Shown: positions 1 through 10,695, counted from the stretch's first letter. The stretch: 64,000 nucleotides of DNA from Planococcus sp. CPCC 101016 (GCF_007859295.1 NZ_VOHB01000007.1:22890-86889); one strand, 5' to 3'. Program-made: numbers and translations. Notes: a model not told the origin generated them from the letters alone.

Positions 1-1
1 T

Positions 2-994
<993 letters not shown>

Positions 995-1006
995 GGGGAT
1001 TTTAAC

Positions 1007-2137
1007 ATGAAACGCATATGGTGGATTCCAATCAGCTTGCTGCTGTTAACGGGATGTGTGCCCTCCGGGACCGAAGAGGAAACGGAAGTGATAAATGAGA
1101 AAGAAGAAGTAGAGACGGCAATCATTCCGAGCATGCAGTTGGATGATCAATTTTACCGGACGCTTCTGCCATATAAAGAAAGCGCCACAAGAGGGAAAAT
1201 CGTCAATCGTTTAAATTCCCGATATGATATTACAGAAACAGAAAATGGGCTATTGCGTTTGTCCCAAAAACAATTTTCGCCTGATGACTATTATTTTCAG
1301 GAAGGCCAAATGATTAGCGATGAAGACGTTACTTCATGGCTCCAGCGGACCAGCAAAGATAACCCATCGGGGTTGAATCCTGCCGATGACCGTTCAGAAG
1401 AGCAGAAAAAAGCAGGTGAACGTCCCGCCGCTGAAATACTGGCACACGTCATTGAACAGAATTATTTGGTGAAGACCAATGAGGATACGATACGGCTTGG
1501 CGGCATCTCAGTTGGCTTGGCTTTAAATTCGGTGTATTACAGTTCTGATGATGGAATTTCCTATGAGGAAGAAATTCCTCAGGAGCAAATTGAAAAAGAG
1601 GGCAAGCGCATGGCTGATGAAATCGTCAAACGCCTGCGTGAAAAAGAAGGCTTGGCTGATGTGCCAATTGTAGTGGGGCTTTTCAAGCAAAACTCCCGAA
1701 ACGCCATGGTGCCCGGCACATACTTTTCATCCGGAGCCGCTCCGGGCGGCCAACAGGCCATAGCCAACTGGAATCCTGTAAGCGAAGCTTATGTACTGTT
1801 TCCAACTTCAGGAGCTGATGAACGATACCGGGACATTGATACAGCGTTCCGCAATTTCAAACAGGATGTCGAAATCTATTTTTCCAACTTCACTAGTGTT
1901 ATCGGCACTGGCTTTTATCAAGAAAATCAATTAAAAGAATTAAAGATTGAAATTCCTATCCAATTCTATGGTGCAGCTGAAGTGATCGGCTTTACACAAT
2001 ATACAACAGGATTGGTGATGGAGCATTTTCCTGAGAATGTATTGGTAGAAGTCAGTATAACCTCAACCAATGGTCCTGAAGCATTAGTTCTTAGAAAAGC
2101 GGGAGAAACTGAACCGTTTGTTCACATTTATGAATAA
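1007..2137 (+). CDS. camS: CamS family sex-pheromone-type lipoprotein
   Basis: 376-residue exported lipoprotein of the CamS family (in some Firmicutes the signal peptide of this lipoprotein is processed into a pheromone peptide). The N-terminus is a lipoprotein signal: MKRIWW, a hydrophobic stretch and the lipobox LLTGC with Cys at about residue 16, then an acidic Glu/Thr linker. It sits directly behind ligA and before gatCAB, as in Bacillus and Staphylococcus. The start is ATG 1007, preceded by AAGGGGA. The function of the mature protein is not known. Family assignment rests on lipobox, length and position, all of which agree. Confidence 0.88.
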   Translation: MKRIWWIPISLLLLTGCVPSGTEEETEVINEKEEVETAIIPSMQLDDQFYRTLLPYKESATRGKIVNRLNSRYDITETENGLLRLSQKQFSPDDYYFQEGQMISDEDVTSWLQRTSKDNPSGLNPADDRSEEQKKAGERPAAEILAHVIEQNYLVKTNEDTIRLGGISVGLALNSVYYSSDDGISYEEEIPQEQIEKEGKRMADEIVKRLREKEGLADVPIVVGLFKQNSRNAMVPGTYFSSGAAPGGQQAIANWNPVSEAYVLFPTSGADERYRDIDTAFRNFKQDVEIYFSNFTSVIGTGFYQENQLKELKIEIPIQFYGAAEVIGFTQYTTGLVMEHFPENVLVEVSITSTNGPEALVLRKAGETEPFVHIYE

Positions 2138-2150
2138 TTTGCAGGAAAAC

Positions 2151-2187
2151 GGGGATGGCCACACGGCTGTCCCTATTCATTTTTTTA
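2151..2187 (+). terminator. probable intrinsic terminator after camS
   Basis: GGGATGGCC and GGCTGTCCC pair around an ACAC loop, with two G-U pairs. The T-run (2180-2186) is offset by about 6 bases from the stem, so termination may be partial. Confidence 0.5.
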
Positions 2188-2202
2188 GAAAAATGTTATG
2201 AT
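2174..2202 (+). promoter_or_regulatory. probable gatCAB promoter, extended -10
   Basis: A TATGAT -10 (2197-2202) is preceded by TGT (extended -10 element). The -35 position reads TATTCA (2174-2179) with a 17-bp spacer, which is weak. It lies just after the camS terminator and about 37 bp before the gatC start. Confidence 0.5.
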
Positions 2203-2238
2203 ATAGCGTATGTTTACTGAATCCGGAGGTGTAGAAAA

Positions 2239-2529
2239 ATGGCGAAAATGACTAAAGAAGAAGTAATTGAAGTCGCTCATTTGGCGAGATTGGCAATTAC
2301 TGACGAAGAAGCGGAGCACTTTGCAGACCAATTGGAAGCAATTACAAATGCAATGGAATTGTTGAATGAATTGGATACAGAAAATGTTGAACCGACTACT
2401 CATGTGCTGCAAATGGTCAATGTATTGCGTGAAGACAAATCCATTCCCGGATTAGACCGCGAATTAATGCTGAAAAACGTAAAAGAACATGAAGGCGGAC
2501 AAGTGAAAGTCCCAACTATCTTAGAATAA
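2239..2529 (+). CDS. gatC: Asp/Glu-tRNA amidotransferase subunit C
   Basis: 96-residue small subunit of the GatCAB amidotransferase, which converts misacylated Glu-tRNA(Gln) and Asp-tRNA(Asn) to Gln-tRNA and Asn-tRNA. GatC wraps around GatA and GatB and stabilises the complex. Typical features are the N-terminal [25 protein letters not shown] and the C-terminal [12 protein letters not shown]. The start is ATG 2239, with GGAGGTG at about 2225-2231. The first gene of gatCAB; gatA begins 19 bp downstream. Confidence 0.97.
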   Translation: MAKMTKEEVIEVAHLARLAITDEEAEHFADQLEAITNAMELLNELDTENVEPTTHVLQMVNVLREDKSIPGLDRELMLKNVKEHEGGQVKVPTILE

Positions 2530-2548
2530 CCGGAAGGAGGACCTATAG

Positions 2549-4018
2549 ATGTCATTGGTAGAAAAAACAGCTGCACAATTGCAGGAAATGATACATACAA
2601 AAGAGATGACGATTGCTGAATTGACTCAAAAAGCGTTTGACCGCATCGAAGCCCTCGAGCCGAAAGTGGATGCATTTCTTGCATTGAACAAAGAACGTGC
2701 CACACAGCAAGCCGGAGAAATGGATAAAGTGCCTTTTGCTGACCGCGGACCATTATTTGGTTTGCCGATCGGAGTAAAAGACAATATCGTAACGGAGGGA
2801 TTGGAAACAACCGCTTCCAGCCGCATCCTTGAAGGCTTTAACCCGATCTACAATGCTACTGTAGTGGAAAAGTTAAAAGAAGCTGGAATGGTGACTGTCG
2901 GGAAGTTAAACATGGACGAATTTGCCATGGGTTCTTCCAACGAAAATTCGTACTACAAGAAAACGAAAAACCCGTGGAATCTTGAAACCGTGCCGGGCGG
3001 CTCTTCAGGCGGCTCTGCTGCTGCAGTAGCTGCAGGAGAAGTGCCATTTACCTTAGGTTCAGATACAGGCGGATCGATTCGTCAGCCTGCTGCTTTTTGC
3101 GGCGTAGTCGGCATGAAGCCGACTTACGGACGGGTTTCCCGTTTTGGCTTGATCGCTTACGCTTCTTCACTGGATCAAATCGGTCCAATCACAAGAACTG
3201 TAAAAGATAATGCCTTGCTGCTGAATGCCATTTCAGGGCATGACGACAAAGACTCAACTTCCGCTAATGTTGAAGTTCCGGATTTTACTGCAGCTTTAAC
3301 AGGTGATATTACCGGTTTGCGCATCGGTGTGCCAAAAGAATATTTTGGTGAAGGTGTCGGCGAAGCGGCAAAACAAGCTGTTCTTGACGCATTGAAAGTA
3401 TTGGAAGAAAGAGGCGCCATTTGTGAAGAAATTTCACTTCCTCATTCAAAATACGCGTTAGCAACTTATTACTTACTGGCTTCTTCTGAAGCTTCTTCCA
3501 ACCTTTCACGCTTTGACGGCATTCGCTATGGCTACCGCACCGAGAAAGCTGGAAATCTTCTGGAGTTCTATATGAATACCCGCTCTGAAGGCTTCGGTGA
3601 TGAAGTCAAGCGTCGCATTATGCTTGGCACATACGCATTGAGCTCTGGGTATTACGACGCTTACTACAAAAAAGCTCAAAAAGTCCGTACCTTGATCAAG
3701 AAAGACTTTGACGATGCTTTTGAAAAATACGATGTTATTATCGGTCCAACAACGCCGACACCGGCATTTAAAATTGGTGAAATCATTGACGATCCTTTAA
3801 CAATGTATGCCAATGATATTTTGACAATTCCAGTAAACTTAGCTGGTGTACCGGCGATTTCCGTTCCTTGCGGATTCGATAACGGCCTGCCACTGGGCTT
3901 GCAAATTATCGGCAAATATTTTGATGAAGAAACGGTATACCGTGTTGCGGACGTTTTTGAACAAGCAACCGATTTTCATAAAAAAACTCCTCAAACATGG
4001 GAGGGAGCAGCACAATGA
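2549..4018 (+). CDS. gatA: Asp/Glu-tRNA amidotransferase subunit A
   Basis: 489-residue amidase subunit that releases ammonia from glutamine (or asparagine) for the transamidation step. The amidase-signature triad is visible: Lys77 in [10 protein letters not shown], Ser152 in the [11 protein letters not shown] loop, and the nucleophile Ser176 in [11 protein letters not shown]. Length is normal. The start is ATG 2549 behind GGAGGA. Its TGA stop overlaps the gatB ATG (ATGA, 4015-4018), indicating translational coupling. A second amidase-signature gene at 12572 is a diverged relative, not a duplicate of gatA. Confidence 0.98.
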   Translation: MSLVEKTAAQLQEMIHTKEMTIAELTQKAFDRIEALEPKVDAFLALNKERATQQAGEMDKVPFADRGPLFGLPIGVKDNIVTEGLETTASSRILEGFNPIYNATVVEKLKEAGMVTVGKLNMDEFAMGSSNENSYYKKTKNPWNLETVPGGSSGGSAAAVAAGEVPFTLGSDTGGSIRQPAAFCGVVGMKPTYGRVSRFGLIAYASSLDQIGPITRTVKDNALLLNAISGHDDKDSTSANVEVPDFTAALTGDITGLRIGVPKEYFGEGVGEAAKQAVLDALKVLEERGAICEEISLPHSKYALATYYLLASSEASSNLSRFDGIRYGYRTEKAGNLLEFYMNTRSEGFGDEVKRRIMLGTYALSSGYYDAYYKKAQKVRTLIKKDFDDAFEKYDVIIGPTTPTPAFKIGEIIDDPLTMYANDILTIPVNLAGVPAISVPCGFDNGLPLGLQIIGKYFDEETVYRVADVFEQATDFHKKTPQTWEGAAQ

Positions 4019-5445
4019 ATTTTGAAACAATCATCGGACTTGAAGTCCACGTGGAATTAAAAACAGATTCGAAAATGTTTTCTCCAGCGCCTGCTCATTT
4101 TGGAGCTGAACCGAACACCAATACAAATGTTATTGACCTTGGCTATCCGGGCGTGTTGCCGGTAGTCAACAAACGTGCAGTGGATTGGGCAATGAAAGCG
4201 GCGCTTGCTTTAAACTGCGAGATTACCCGCCACACCAAATTCGACCGCAAAAACTATTTTTATCCGGACAATCCGAAAGCCTATCAGATTTCACAGTTTG
4301 ATCAGCCGATCGGTGAACATGGCTGGATTGAAATTGAAGTGAAAGGCGAGAAAAAGCGCATCGGTATTACGCGCCTTCATATGGAAGAAGATGCTGGGAA
4401 ATTGACGCATACCGGCAATGGCCATTCATTGGTCGACTTTAACCGTCAGGGAACACCATTGATCGAAATCGTATCAGAGCCGGATATTCGCACAGCTGAT
4501 GAAGCTTATGCCTACTTGGAAAAAATCAAAGCGATCATCCAATACACAGGGGTTTCAGATGTGCGTATGGAAGAAGGTTCATTGCGCTGCGACGCAAACA
4601 TCTCTCTTCGTCCATTCGGACAGGATGAATTTGGTACGAAGACAGAATTGAAGAACTTGAATTCATTCAACTTCGTCCGCAAAGGTATTGAACACGAACA
4701 GATTCGCCAGGAGCAGGTTTTGCTTGCAGGTGGGATCATCGAGCAGGAAACACGTCGCTATGATGAATCCACAGGGAAAACCCTGTTGATGCGCGTCAAA
4801 GAAGGATCTGACGATTATCGTTACTTCCCGGAACCGGATCTTGTCGATATCATCATTGATGATGCTTGGCTAGAGCGTGTCCGTGCTGAAATTCCGGAAT
4901 TGCCGGATGCGCGGAAAGCGCGCTACGTTTCAGAGCTTGGCATGTCATCGTATGACGCTATGGTTCTGACACTGGCAAAACCGATTTCTGATTTCTTCGA
5001 AGCGACAGTTGCTGCTGGCGCTGACGCCAAACTATCATCCAACTGGCTGATGGGAGAAGTATCTGCTTACTTGAACGCTGAACAAAAAGAACTGAGCGAT
5101 ACTGCTTTGACACCTGAAGGCTTGGCAGGCATGATCAAATTGATTTCGGATGGCACCATTTCATCTAAAATTGCCAAGAAAGTCTTCAAGGAATTGATTG
5201 AAAAAGGCGGCGACGCGAACGATATCGTCAAAGCAAAAGGGCTTGTCCAGATCTCGGATGAAAACACATTGCGTGAATTCGTTACAACGGCACTCGACAA
5301 TAACCCGCAGTCGATTGAAGACTTCAAGAACGGCAAAGACCGCGCAATCGGCTTCCTGGTCGGACAGATCATGAAGCAGACAAAAGGGCAGGCAAATCCG
5401 CCATTGCTAAATAAAATCCTTCTTGCAGAAATTGCGAAAAGGTAA
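4015..5445 (+). CDS. gatB: Asp/Glu-tRNA amidotransferase subunit B
   Basis: 476-residue tRNA-binding and kinase-like subunit that activates the misacylated aminoacyl-tRNA for amidation. Visible features are the N-terminal [15 protein letters not shown], the LDxGYPGVLP-like region ([13 protein letters not shown]), [13 protein letters not shown] in the cradle domain, and a C-terminal helical YqeY-like domain ending in [13 protein letters not shown]. The start ATG 4015 overlaps the gatA stop and has GGGAGG about 8 bp upstream. An earlier in-frame ATG at 3997 lies inside that Shine-Dalgarno and is rejected. Confidence 0.98.
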   Translation: MNFETIIGLEVHVELKTDSKMFSPAPAHFGAEPNTNTNVIDLGYPGVLPVVNKRAVDWAMKAALALNCEITRHTKFDRKNYFYPDNPKAYQISQFDQPIGEHGWIEIEVKGEKKRIGITRLHMEEDAGKLTHTGNGHSLVDFNRQGTPLIEIVSEPDIRTADEAYAYLEKIKAIIQYTGVSDVRMEEGSLRCDANISLRPFGQDEFGTKTELKNLNSFNFVRKGIEHEQIRQEQVLLAGGIIEQETRRYDESTGKTLLMRVKEGSDDYRYFPEPDLVDIIIDDAWLERVRAEIPELPDARKARYVSELGMSSYDAMVLTLAKPISDFFEATVAAGADAKLSSNWLMGEVSAYLNAEQKELSDTALTPEGLAGMIKLISDGTISSKIAKKVFKELIEKGGDANDIVKAKGLVQISDENTLREFVTTALDNNPQSIEDFKNGKDRAIGFLVGQIMKQTKGQANPPLLNKILLAEIAKR

Positions 5446-5463
5446 GTAATGAGAAAATAGAAA

Positions 5464-5492
5464 GGATGGTCCGTTATGGGCCATCTTTTTTT
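5464..5492 (+). terminator. intrinsic terminator of gatCAB
   Basis: GATGGTCC and GGGCCATC (one G-U pair) with loop GTTAT, followed by seven T. It lies 18 bp after the gatB stop. Confidence 0.85.
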
Positions 5493-5551
5493 GATGAATT
5501 GAATAGAGAGAGCTATTGCACATCGTTTAAGCAAAGCTATTGGATGGCTAA

Positions 5552-5736
5552 TTTTTGGAAGCTAAAGAGTGGGGTGGCATATGCTCGAACAAAATCTCGC
5601 TTCATCATTCCAATAGCGGGAACTACACAGGATTTCAAGTCGTCTATAAAACGGAATCATTCTTTATATGGAGATAGCCGGCTATAAACAGTGGTTTCTG
5701 CATCTCAACCTTGAAGACTTTGCTGGAGAACAGTAA
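5552..5736 (+). pseudogene. possible remnant of a small gene in two frames
   Basis: The 411-bp gap between gatB and the next gene holds no intact gene that I can support. Two consecutive stretches read like protein in adjacent frames: one ends SGNYTGFQVVYKTESFF (to the stop at 5675-5677), and the next, one frame over from ATG 5668, reads MEIAGYKQWFLHLNLEDF and ends with a stop at 5734-5736. Joining them by a single frameshift would give a continuous C-terminus. No family is recognised, and a chance resemblance to coding sequence is possible. Confidence 0.25.
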
Positions 5737-5856
5737 ACTGATGATAAAGAGAAAATACAGTCAGTGGGTTTTCTTTATTTACCATTGATAATGCGTCAAA
5801 CCATTCGGAGTTTTAAGCCGACTGGCCAGTAAAGCAGGATAAGGAGAAGTGATTAT

Positions 5857-6417
5857 ATGATGACCGAACAGGAATATTTTGAAAAAGGCATTACACTGGA
5901 AAGCTACATGGCTCAAATGGAGTCGAATCAGCAAAAGTCTTACAGTATTTATGAAAAATTTAATTTGCCTGAGGATCCGGAATTCATGGCTTTACTGAAA
6001 GACAAGAAGCCCCACATCCTGGTAATTACAGAAGATTGGTGCGGTGACGCCATGATGAATAATGCCATTCTGCGAAAAATTACAGATGCGGCAGATTTAG
6101 AAGTTCATTGTGTGTATCGTGACGAGAATCTGGAATTGATGGACCATTACCTGACAAATGGCGGACGTTCAATTCCCAAATACATCATCCTGTCAGAAGA
6201 AGGCGATGTACTTGGTGATTGGGGACCGAGAGCACCTAAAGTGCAGGAGTTTGTTGATGAGAAAAAATCGGTTCTTCCTGAGAAAGATGATCCGCAATAC
6301 GATCTTCATATGAAAACGGTTATTGGTGAAATTTCAGATGGTTTCGTCTACACTGAAGATTTCTGGCAAATTGTCTACGAAGACTTGCACCAGGCATTTG
6401 AAAAAGCATTAAAATAA
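5857..6417 (+). CDS. thioredoxin-fold family protein
   Basis: 186-residue cytosolic protein of the thioredoxin-like superfamily (Thioredoxin_9 type, by motif). After an N-terminal helical region (EQEYFEKGITLESYMAQM) comes the fold core HILVITEDWCGDAMMNN. The usual CxxC is replaced by a single Cys in WCGD, so classical dithiol exchange is unlikely. The conserved cis-Pro region is RSIPKYIIL. The start is ATG 5857, 10 bp after AGGAG (5842-5846); a second ATG at 5860 is possible. Role unknown. dgkB follows 110 bp later. Confidence 0.8.
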   Translation: MMTEQEYFEKGITLESYMAQMESNQQKSYSIYEKFNLPEDPEFMALLKDKKPHILVITEDWCGDAMMNNAILRKITDAADLEVHCVYRDENLELMDHYLTNGGRSIPKYIILSEEGDVLGDWGPRAPKVQEFVDEKKSVLPEKDDPQYDLHMKTVIGEISDGFVYTEDFWQIVYEDLHQAFEKALK

Positions 6418-6527
6418 AGTTGATCTTCCATAAGGAAAAGGCGGACATCGTGCTTGGATATTCTTCAATATAATCCGCAGATTGTTTCTGTCTAAGCTTT
6501 ACAGAAAGTCCAGAAAGGCTGAATCTG

Positions 6528-7442
6528 ATGAAACGTGCACGTATTATATACAATCCAACTTCCGGCCGTGAGCTGTTCCGGAAACATCTGCCTGAAGTTT
6601 TGGAGAAAATGGAGAAGGCTGGATACGAAACGTCCTGCCATGCGACAACTTGTGAAGGTGATGCTGTTCAGGCAGCTACTTTTGCAGTAGAGCGAAAGTT
6701 TGATTTGGTGATCGCTGTTGGTGGCGATGGTACCTTAAATGAAGTTGTTTCAGGAATCGCTAAATTTGAAGACCGGCCAAAAATCGGTCTCATTCCAATG
6801 GGTACGACCAATGATTTTGCACGAGCTGTCCACATTCCACGCGATATTACCAAGGCAGTCGATATCATCCTTAAAGGAGAGTCAATCCCTGTAGATATCG
6901 GACTGATGAACGGGGACCGTTATTTCATCAATATTGCAGGAGGCGGAAGATTAACAGAGCTGACCTATGAAGTGCCGAGTAAACTAAAAACGGTACTTGG
7001 ACAAATGGCTTATTATTTGAAAGGCATTGAGATGCTGCCTTCCATTCGGTCTTCCCGTGTACGCATTGAATACGACGGCGAGATTTTTGATGATAGCGCA
7101 ATGATGTTTTTAATCGGATTGACCAACTCTGTCGGAGGTTTCGAAAAATTAGCACCGGATGCCAGCATCAATGATGGCAAGTTCACTTTGCTTATTTTAA
7201 AAGAATTAAATATAGCAGAGTTTATCCGTGTGGCGTCTTTGGCATTGCGTGGCGAACATTTATCAGACCCACATGTAATCTATGCAAAAGCCAGCAAAAT
7301 TACCGTGACAACGAATGAGCGGGTGCTGTTGAACTTGGATGGCGAGTATGGCGGCGTGCTGCCGGCAGTATTTGAAAACCTGGCTAACCATATTGAAATA
7401 TATGTACCTATTGATTCTTTAAATGAAAAAGACCGCAAATAA
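6528..7442 (+). CDS. dgkB: diacylglycerol kinase, lipid kinase family
   Basis: 304-residue soluble lipid kinase that phosphorylates diacylglycerol so it can re-enter phospholipid synthesis, important when lipoteichoic acid synthesis releases diacylglycerol. The DAGK catalytic signature is clear: IIYNPTSGR near the N-terminus, VGGDGTLNEVVSG (the ATP-binding GGDGT loop) and PMGTTNDFARAV. Length matches DgkB (YerQ). In B. subtilis dgkB lies close to gatCAB and next to an rlmCD-type gene; here a thioredoxin-like gene intervenes and the rlmD gene is 3.4 kb away. Confidence 0.95.
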   Translation: MKRARIIYNPTSGRELFRKHLPEVLEKMEKAGYETSCHATTCEGDAVQAATFAVERKFDLVIAVGGDGTLNEVVSGIAKFEDRPKIGLIPMGTTNDFARAVHIPRDITKAVDIILKGESIPVDIGLMNGDRYFINIAGGGRLTELTYEVPSKLKTVLGQMAYYLKGIEMLPSIRSSRVRIEYDGEIFDDSAMMFLIGLTNSVGGFEKLAPDASINDGKFTLLILKELNIAEFIRVASLALRGEHLSDPHVIYAKASKITVTTNERVLLNLDGEYGGVLPAVFENLANHIEIYVPIDSLNEKDRK

Positions 7443-7482
7443 AAAGCTGGAAAATGGAGATAATCCCATTTTCCAGCTTTTT
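7441..7482. terminator. bidirectional terminator between dgkB and the NUDIX gene
   Basis: A perfect 12-bp stem (GCTGGAAAATGG with CCATTTTCCAGC) is flanked by A5 on the left and T5 on the right, so it can end transcription in both directions between two convergent genes. Confidence 0.93.
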
Positions 7483-7499
7483 ATATTCCCGTCAGCTTA

Positions 7500-7928
7500 C
7501 TACAGCAGTTCGATTGCTTTGTCCTGCTCTGCTGCAAGCTGCGGCAAATCTCTTAATGGTTCCCATCGGAACAACAAAGTCATGCCATTGTCACGGCCAT
7601 GGCTTTCGATGGTATGTTCAAATCGATCGATTGGTTCTCCCGTGTATTCGAATTGAAAAATATTCCGTTCGTAGGCTTTATCTTGGTGCTCAGGATAATA
7701 CGTATACTTATGAATCTTTCCGACAAAATCAAGGACTTCACGAGGTAATCCTGTTTCTTCTTGGACTTCTCTGTATAGCGCATCGATTAACAGTTCTCCA
7801 TCTTCGATGGTACCACCTGGCACTTGCAATCCAACTTCCGGTTCCCCTTTGTACTCAAATACAAGCAATTCACGATTTTCTTCATCACCTCTTGTGATGT
7901 AAGCAAATACTTTCCGCTTTGTTCTCAT
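7500..7928 (-). CDS. NUDIX hydrolase
   Basis: 142-residue hydrolase of nucleoside-diphosphate-linked substrates. The Nudix box is complete: G-x5-E-x7-REVQEETGL at about residues 40-62 (GTIEDGELLIDALYREVQEE...). The rest is one small alpha/beta fold with no extra domain, so the substrate cannot be predicted. Transcribed convergently with dgkB and divergently from the cytochrome bd operon. The start is ATG 7928, the first in-frame ATG, before KRKVFAYITRG. Confidence 0.9.
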   Translation of the reverse strand: MRTKRKVFAYITRGDEENRELLVFEYKGEPEVGLQVPGGTIEDGELLIDALYREVQEETGLPREVLDFVGKIHKYTYYPEHQDKAYERNIFQFEYTGEPIDRFEHTIESHGRDNGMTLLFRWEPLRDLPQLAAEQDKAIELL

Positions 7929-8130
7929 GATGCATCACCCTTTTTATTTGTTCTTTATAGAATACTAAAAATTAAGAAAAATTACAATTCTTTTCCCTTT
8001 ACGGTTGTCACAGGTTATTCAAAGTTTGGCAGAAAAGCAAGGCTTGGGAGAAGTTTTGAAAAGTCGGTTTGATGTACAATAAGAGTATAGAAACAGTGAA
8101 ATAACATGTTTGCAGAAGGAGACGAGTAGA

Positions 8131-9477
8131 TTGGAATTTCAAGATCCGGCTTTTCTGAGTCGCATTTTAACACTAATGACTCTATCATTCCATATTCTTT
8201 ACGCAACAATCGGTGTAGGTGTCCCTCTCATGATTATGATTGCCCAGTGGGTGGGCATTAAGAAAAAAGACGATCATTATATTTTACTGGCTCGCCGTTG
8301 GGCCAGAGGTTTTGTAATAACTGTTGCGGTAGGTGTCGTAACTGGTACGGCGATCGGTTTGCAGTTATCGTTATTATGGCCGAATTTCATGCAGTTGGCA
8401 GGAAACGTCATTGCTTTGCCTTTGTTTATGGAAGTCTTTGCGTTTTTCTTTGAAGCAATTTTCCTTGGAATTTATCTCTACACATGGGATCGCTTCGAAG
8501 ATCAGCGAAAACATTTTCTGCTGCTCATTCCGGTGGCGCTCGGTGCTGCCGCGTCATCTGTTTTCATCACCATCGTCAATGCTTTCATGAATCAGCCGCA
8601 AGGCTTTGAAATACTGAATGGTGAAATGGTCAATGTAAGCCCGCTTCTGGCTATGTTCAGTCCAGCAGTGCCGACGAAAGTGGCGCATGTCATGGCTACT
8701 GCATTCATGACCAGTGCCTTTGTACTGGCTTCCATTGCAGCGTTGCGCATGCTTGGTGGTTCTAACCACATTTATCATAAAAAAGCTTTGTTTTTAACCA
8801 TGAAGCTGGGTCTGGTATTTGCCATTGCGACAGCTTTAATCGGTGACTTCTCGGGTAAATATTTGGCTGAGTACCAGCCGGAAAAATTGGCGGCTGCAGA
8901 ATGGCATTTTGAAACTGAAGAAGATGCAGGCTTGGTGATGTTCGGTGTTTTAGATGGTGAAGAAGTGAAGTATGCTATCAGGATTCCTTACGCATTAAGC
9001 ATTCTGGCGCATAGTGACCCGTTTGCGGAAGTTACTGGGCTAAATGAATTTGCCGAAGATGTAAGACCTCCGCTGTGGATCCATTATCTTTTTGATACGA
9101 TGGTTACTATCGGCATGTGGCTTGCTTTCTTCTCCTTTGTATATGTGGTGGCGGCTTTCCGCAACTGGTCATTCATCCGAACCCGCTGGTTCCGCTGGCT
9201 CACAGTAGCAGGAGGACCACTGGCACTCATTGCCATAGAGGCAGGCTGGTGGTTTACCGAAGTGGGACGCCAGCCTTGGATTCTCAGAAACCATATGAAG
9301 GTTGGCGAAGCTGCCACCACTAGTGGACAGGTAGGGTTGATGATCATTTTGTTCGCCGGCTTATTTGTGATCCTGGGTATCGGTACAGTTGTCGTACTGA
9401 CCAGAATGTACAAACGCAATCCGGTTGAAAAAGAATTAGCATTGCGGGAAAACAGCAAAGGCGGTGAAGAAGAATGA
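8131..9477 (+). CDS. cydA: cytochrome bd-type quinol oxidase subunit I (CydA/YthA family)
   Basis: 448-residue membrane subunit carrying the heme and quinol sites of a bd-type terminal oxidase that reduces O2 to water with quinol electrons. Heme ligands are visible: His21 in MTLSFHILYA and His186 in KVAHVMATAF; the third axial ligand is probably a Met in FDTMVTIGMW. The quinol loop is short, as in Bacillus-type enzymes. I choose TTG 8131 (MEFQDPAFLSR), 8 bp after AAGGAGA (8116-8122), over the longer frame from TTG 8110, which would start upstream of that site. The stop overlaps the subunit II start (ATGA). By family it is closer to the alternative YthA-type than to classical CydA; this is inference. 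Confidence 0.93.
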   Translation: MEFQDPAFLSRILTLMTLSFHILYATIGVGVPLMIMIAQWVGIKKKDDHYILLARRWARGFVITVAVGVVTGTAIGLQLSLLWPNFMQLAGNVIALPLFMEVFAFFFEAIFLGIYLYTWDRFEDQRKHFLLLIPVALGAAASSVFITIVNAFMNQPQGFEILNGEMVNVSPLLAMFSPAVPTKVAHVMATAFMTSAFVLASIAALRMLGGSNHIYHKKALFLTMKLGLVFAIATALIGDFSGKYLAEYQPEKLAAAEWHFETEEDAGLVMFGVLDGEEVKYAIRIPYALSILAHSDPFAEVTGLNEFAEDVRPPLWIHYLFDTMVTIGMWLAFFSFVYVVAAFRNWSFIRTRWFRWLTVAGGPLALIAIEAGWWFTEVGRQPWILRNHMKVGEAATTSGQVGLMIILFAGLFVILGIGTVVVLTRMYKRNPVEKELALRENSKGGEEE

Positions 9478-10502
9478 CCTTGGAGATTATCGGAATATCC
9501 GTTTTATGGCTGTTCTTATTCCTTTATGTCATTGTGGCGTCGATTGATTTCGGCGCTGGCTTCTTTAATGCCTACAGCTCTTTTGTCGGAAAGCAGCATA
9601 TTTTGACGGGAATTATTCAGCGTTATTTATCACCAGTCTGGGAAGTAACCAATGTGTTCTTTGTGTTCTTCTTTGTTGGAATCATTGGTTTTTTTCCTCA
9701 GACTGCCTTTTATTACGGCACCACGCTTTTGGTTCCAGCCAGTCTGGCTTTGATCTTGCTGGCGATTCGCGGCTCCTATTATGCGTTTGCGACTTACGGG
9801 GCTAAAATCAACCATAGAGGCTATATCTATATGTATGGCTTGTCCGGGCTATTGCTGCCGGCTTCACTCTCACCGGTACTGGCCATGTCTGAAGGCGGCT
9901 TTATTCAAATGGATAATGGCCAGCCCTATTTGGATTATTGGGCGCTGTTCACGAGTCCATTGATGTGGAGTATTGTAGTCTTGAGCTTAACAGCAGTGCT
10001 GTATATTTCAGCTGTGTTTTTGACTTGGTATTCCTCCAAAGCTGGAGATATTAAAGCTAATGAATTGATGCGAAAGTATGCATTAATTTGGGCAGGACCA
10101 GCCATCGTTACGGCTACCGGTATCATTTATGAGCTCCGTAGCCATAATCCGGAACATTACGCGCGCATTCTTGATATGTGGTGGGTATTCGCTGTTTCGT
10201 TCCTGTTGTTTGCAGGAACCGTTTACTTGATCTGGAAAAAACGCCATTACGGCTGGGCTTTCATTTTGTTGATGGGGCAATTTTTCACAGCATTCTTTGC
10301 GTACGGCGCATCTCATTACCCATATCTGCTTTATCCGTATTTGACGATCTACGACAGCTTTACAAATGAAGCCATGGCGATTGCATTAATCATCGCGTTT
10401 ATTGCAGGTCTTTGCCTGTTGCTGCCATCGCTTTACTTATTGTTCCGACTGTTCCTGTTCGACAAAGATTACATTGAAGGCAAATCGGATTACCACGCAT
10501 AG
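9474..10502 (+). CDS. cydB: cytochrome bd-type oxidase subunit II (CydB/YthB family)
   Basis: 342-residue polytopic partner of subunit I. It begins MTLEIIGISVLWLFLFLYVIVASIDFGAGFF, where the IDFGAG motif is the subunit II hallmark, and has about eight to nine membrane segments. The ATG overlaps the stop of subunit I by 4 bp. The TAG stop is followed directly by GAGGAGG and the small third subunit, giving a three-gene operon. Confidence 0.94.
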   Translation: MTLEIIGISVLWLFLFLYVIVASIDFGAGFFNAYSSFVGKQHILTGIIQRYLSPVWEVTNVFFVFFFVGIIGFFPQTAFYYGTTLLVPASLALILLAIRGSYYAFATYGAKINHRGYIYMYGLSGLLLPASLSPVLAMSEGGFIQMDNGQPYLDYWALFTSPLMWSIVVLSLTAVLYISAVFLTWYSSKAGDIKANELMRKYALIWAGPAIVTATGIIYELRSHNPEHYARILDMWWVFAVSFLLFAGTVYLIWKKRHYGWAFILLMGQFFTAFFAYGASHYPYLLYPYLTIYDSFTNEAMAIALIIAFIAGLCLLLPSLYLLFRLFLFDKDYIEGKSDYHA

Positions 10503-10516
10503 AGGAGGCATTATCC

Positions 10517-10627
10517 ATGCAGGATTTCATGATATTTTATGCACCATTTCTGGTTTTGTTCGGAGCCATCATTTTCGGATTCTGGTTCTCGCTGAAAGAC
10601 GGTCCCGTTATGAAAGACCGGGAATAG
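10517..10627 (+). CDS. cydS: small third subunit of the bd-type oxidase (CydS-like, 36 residues)
   Basis: 36-residue single-span membrane peptide, MQDFMIFYAPFLVL...FWFSLKDGP, with GAGGAGG (10503-10509) 7 bp before its ATG. It lies 14 bp after cydB. Position, length and the pattern MQ-F-I-YAP ... FW ... LKD match the CydS subunit found in the Geobacillus bd oxidase structure, where the peptide occupies a heme-adjacent groove of subunit I. It is too short for routine gene calling. A terminator follows 3 bp after the stop, so it is the last gene of the operon. Confidence 0.85.
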   Translation: MQDFMIFYAPFLVLFGAIIFGFWFSLKDGPVMKDRE

Positions 10628-10630
10628 TAG

Positions 10631-10662
10631 CGCGTGCAGGCTTTTGCCTGCCGCGTTTTTTC
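10631..10662 (+). terminator. terminator of the cyd operon
   Basis: CGCGTGCAGGC pairs with GCCTGCCGCG (one bulged base) around a TTTT loop, followed by six T. Confidence 0.8.
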
Positions 10663-10695
10663 CTGTTTGAAATAAAACTTACAGCTCATCATATA

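Noticed and set aside
5466..5687. 73-codon plus-strand frame after gatB
   Set aside because: It begins inside the gatB terminator stem and has no ribosome site.
8085..8112. Possible Rex redox-repressor site before the bd oxidase operon (CAGTGAAATAACATGTTTG)
   Set aside because: Only one half matches TTGTGAA...TTCACAA; too weak to support.
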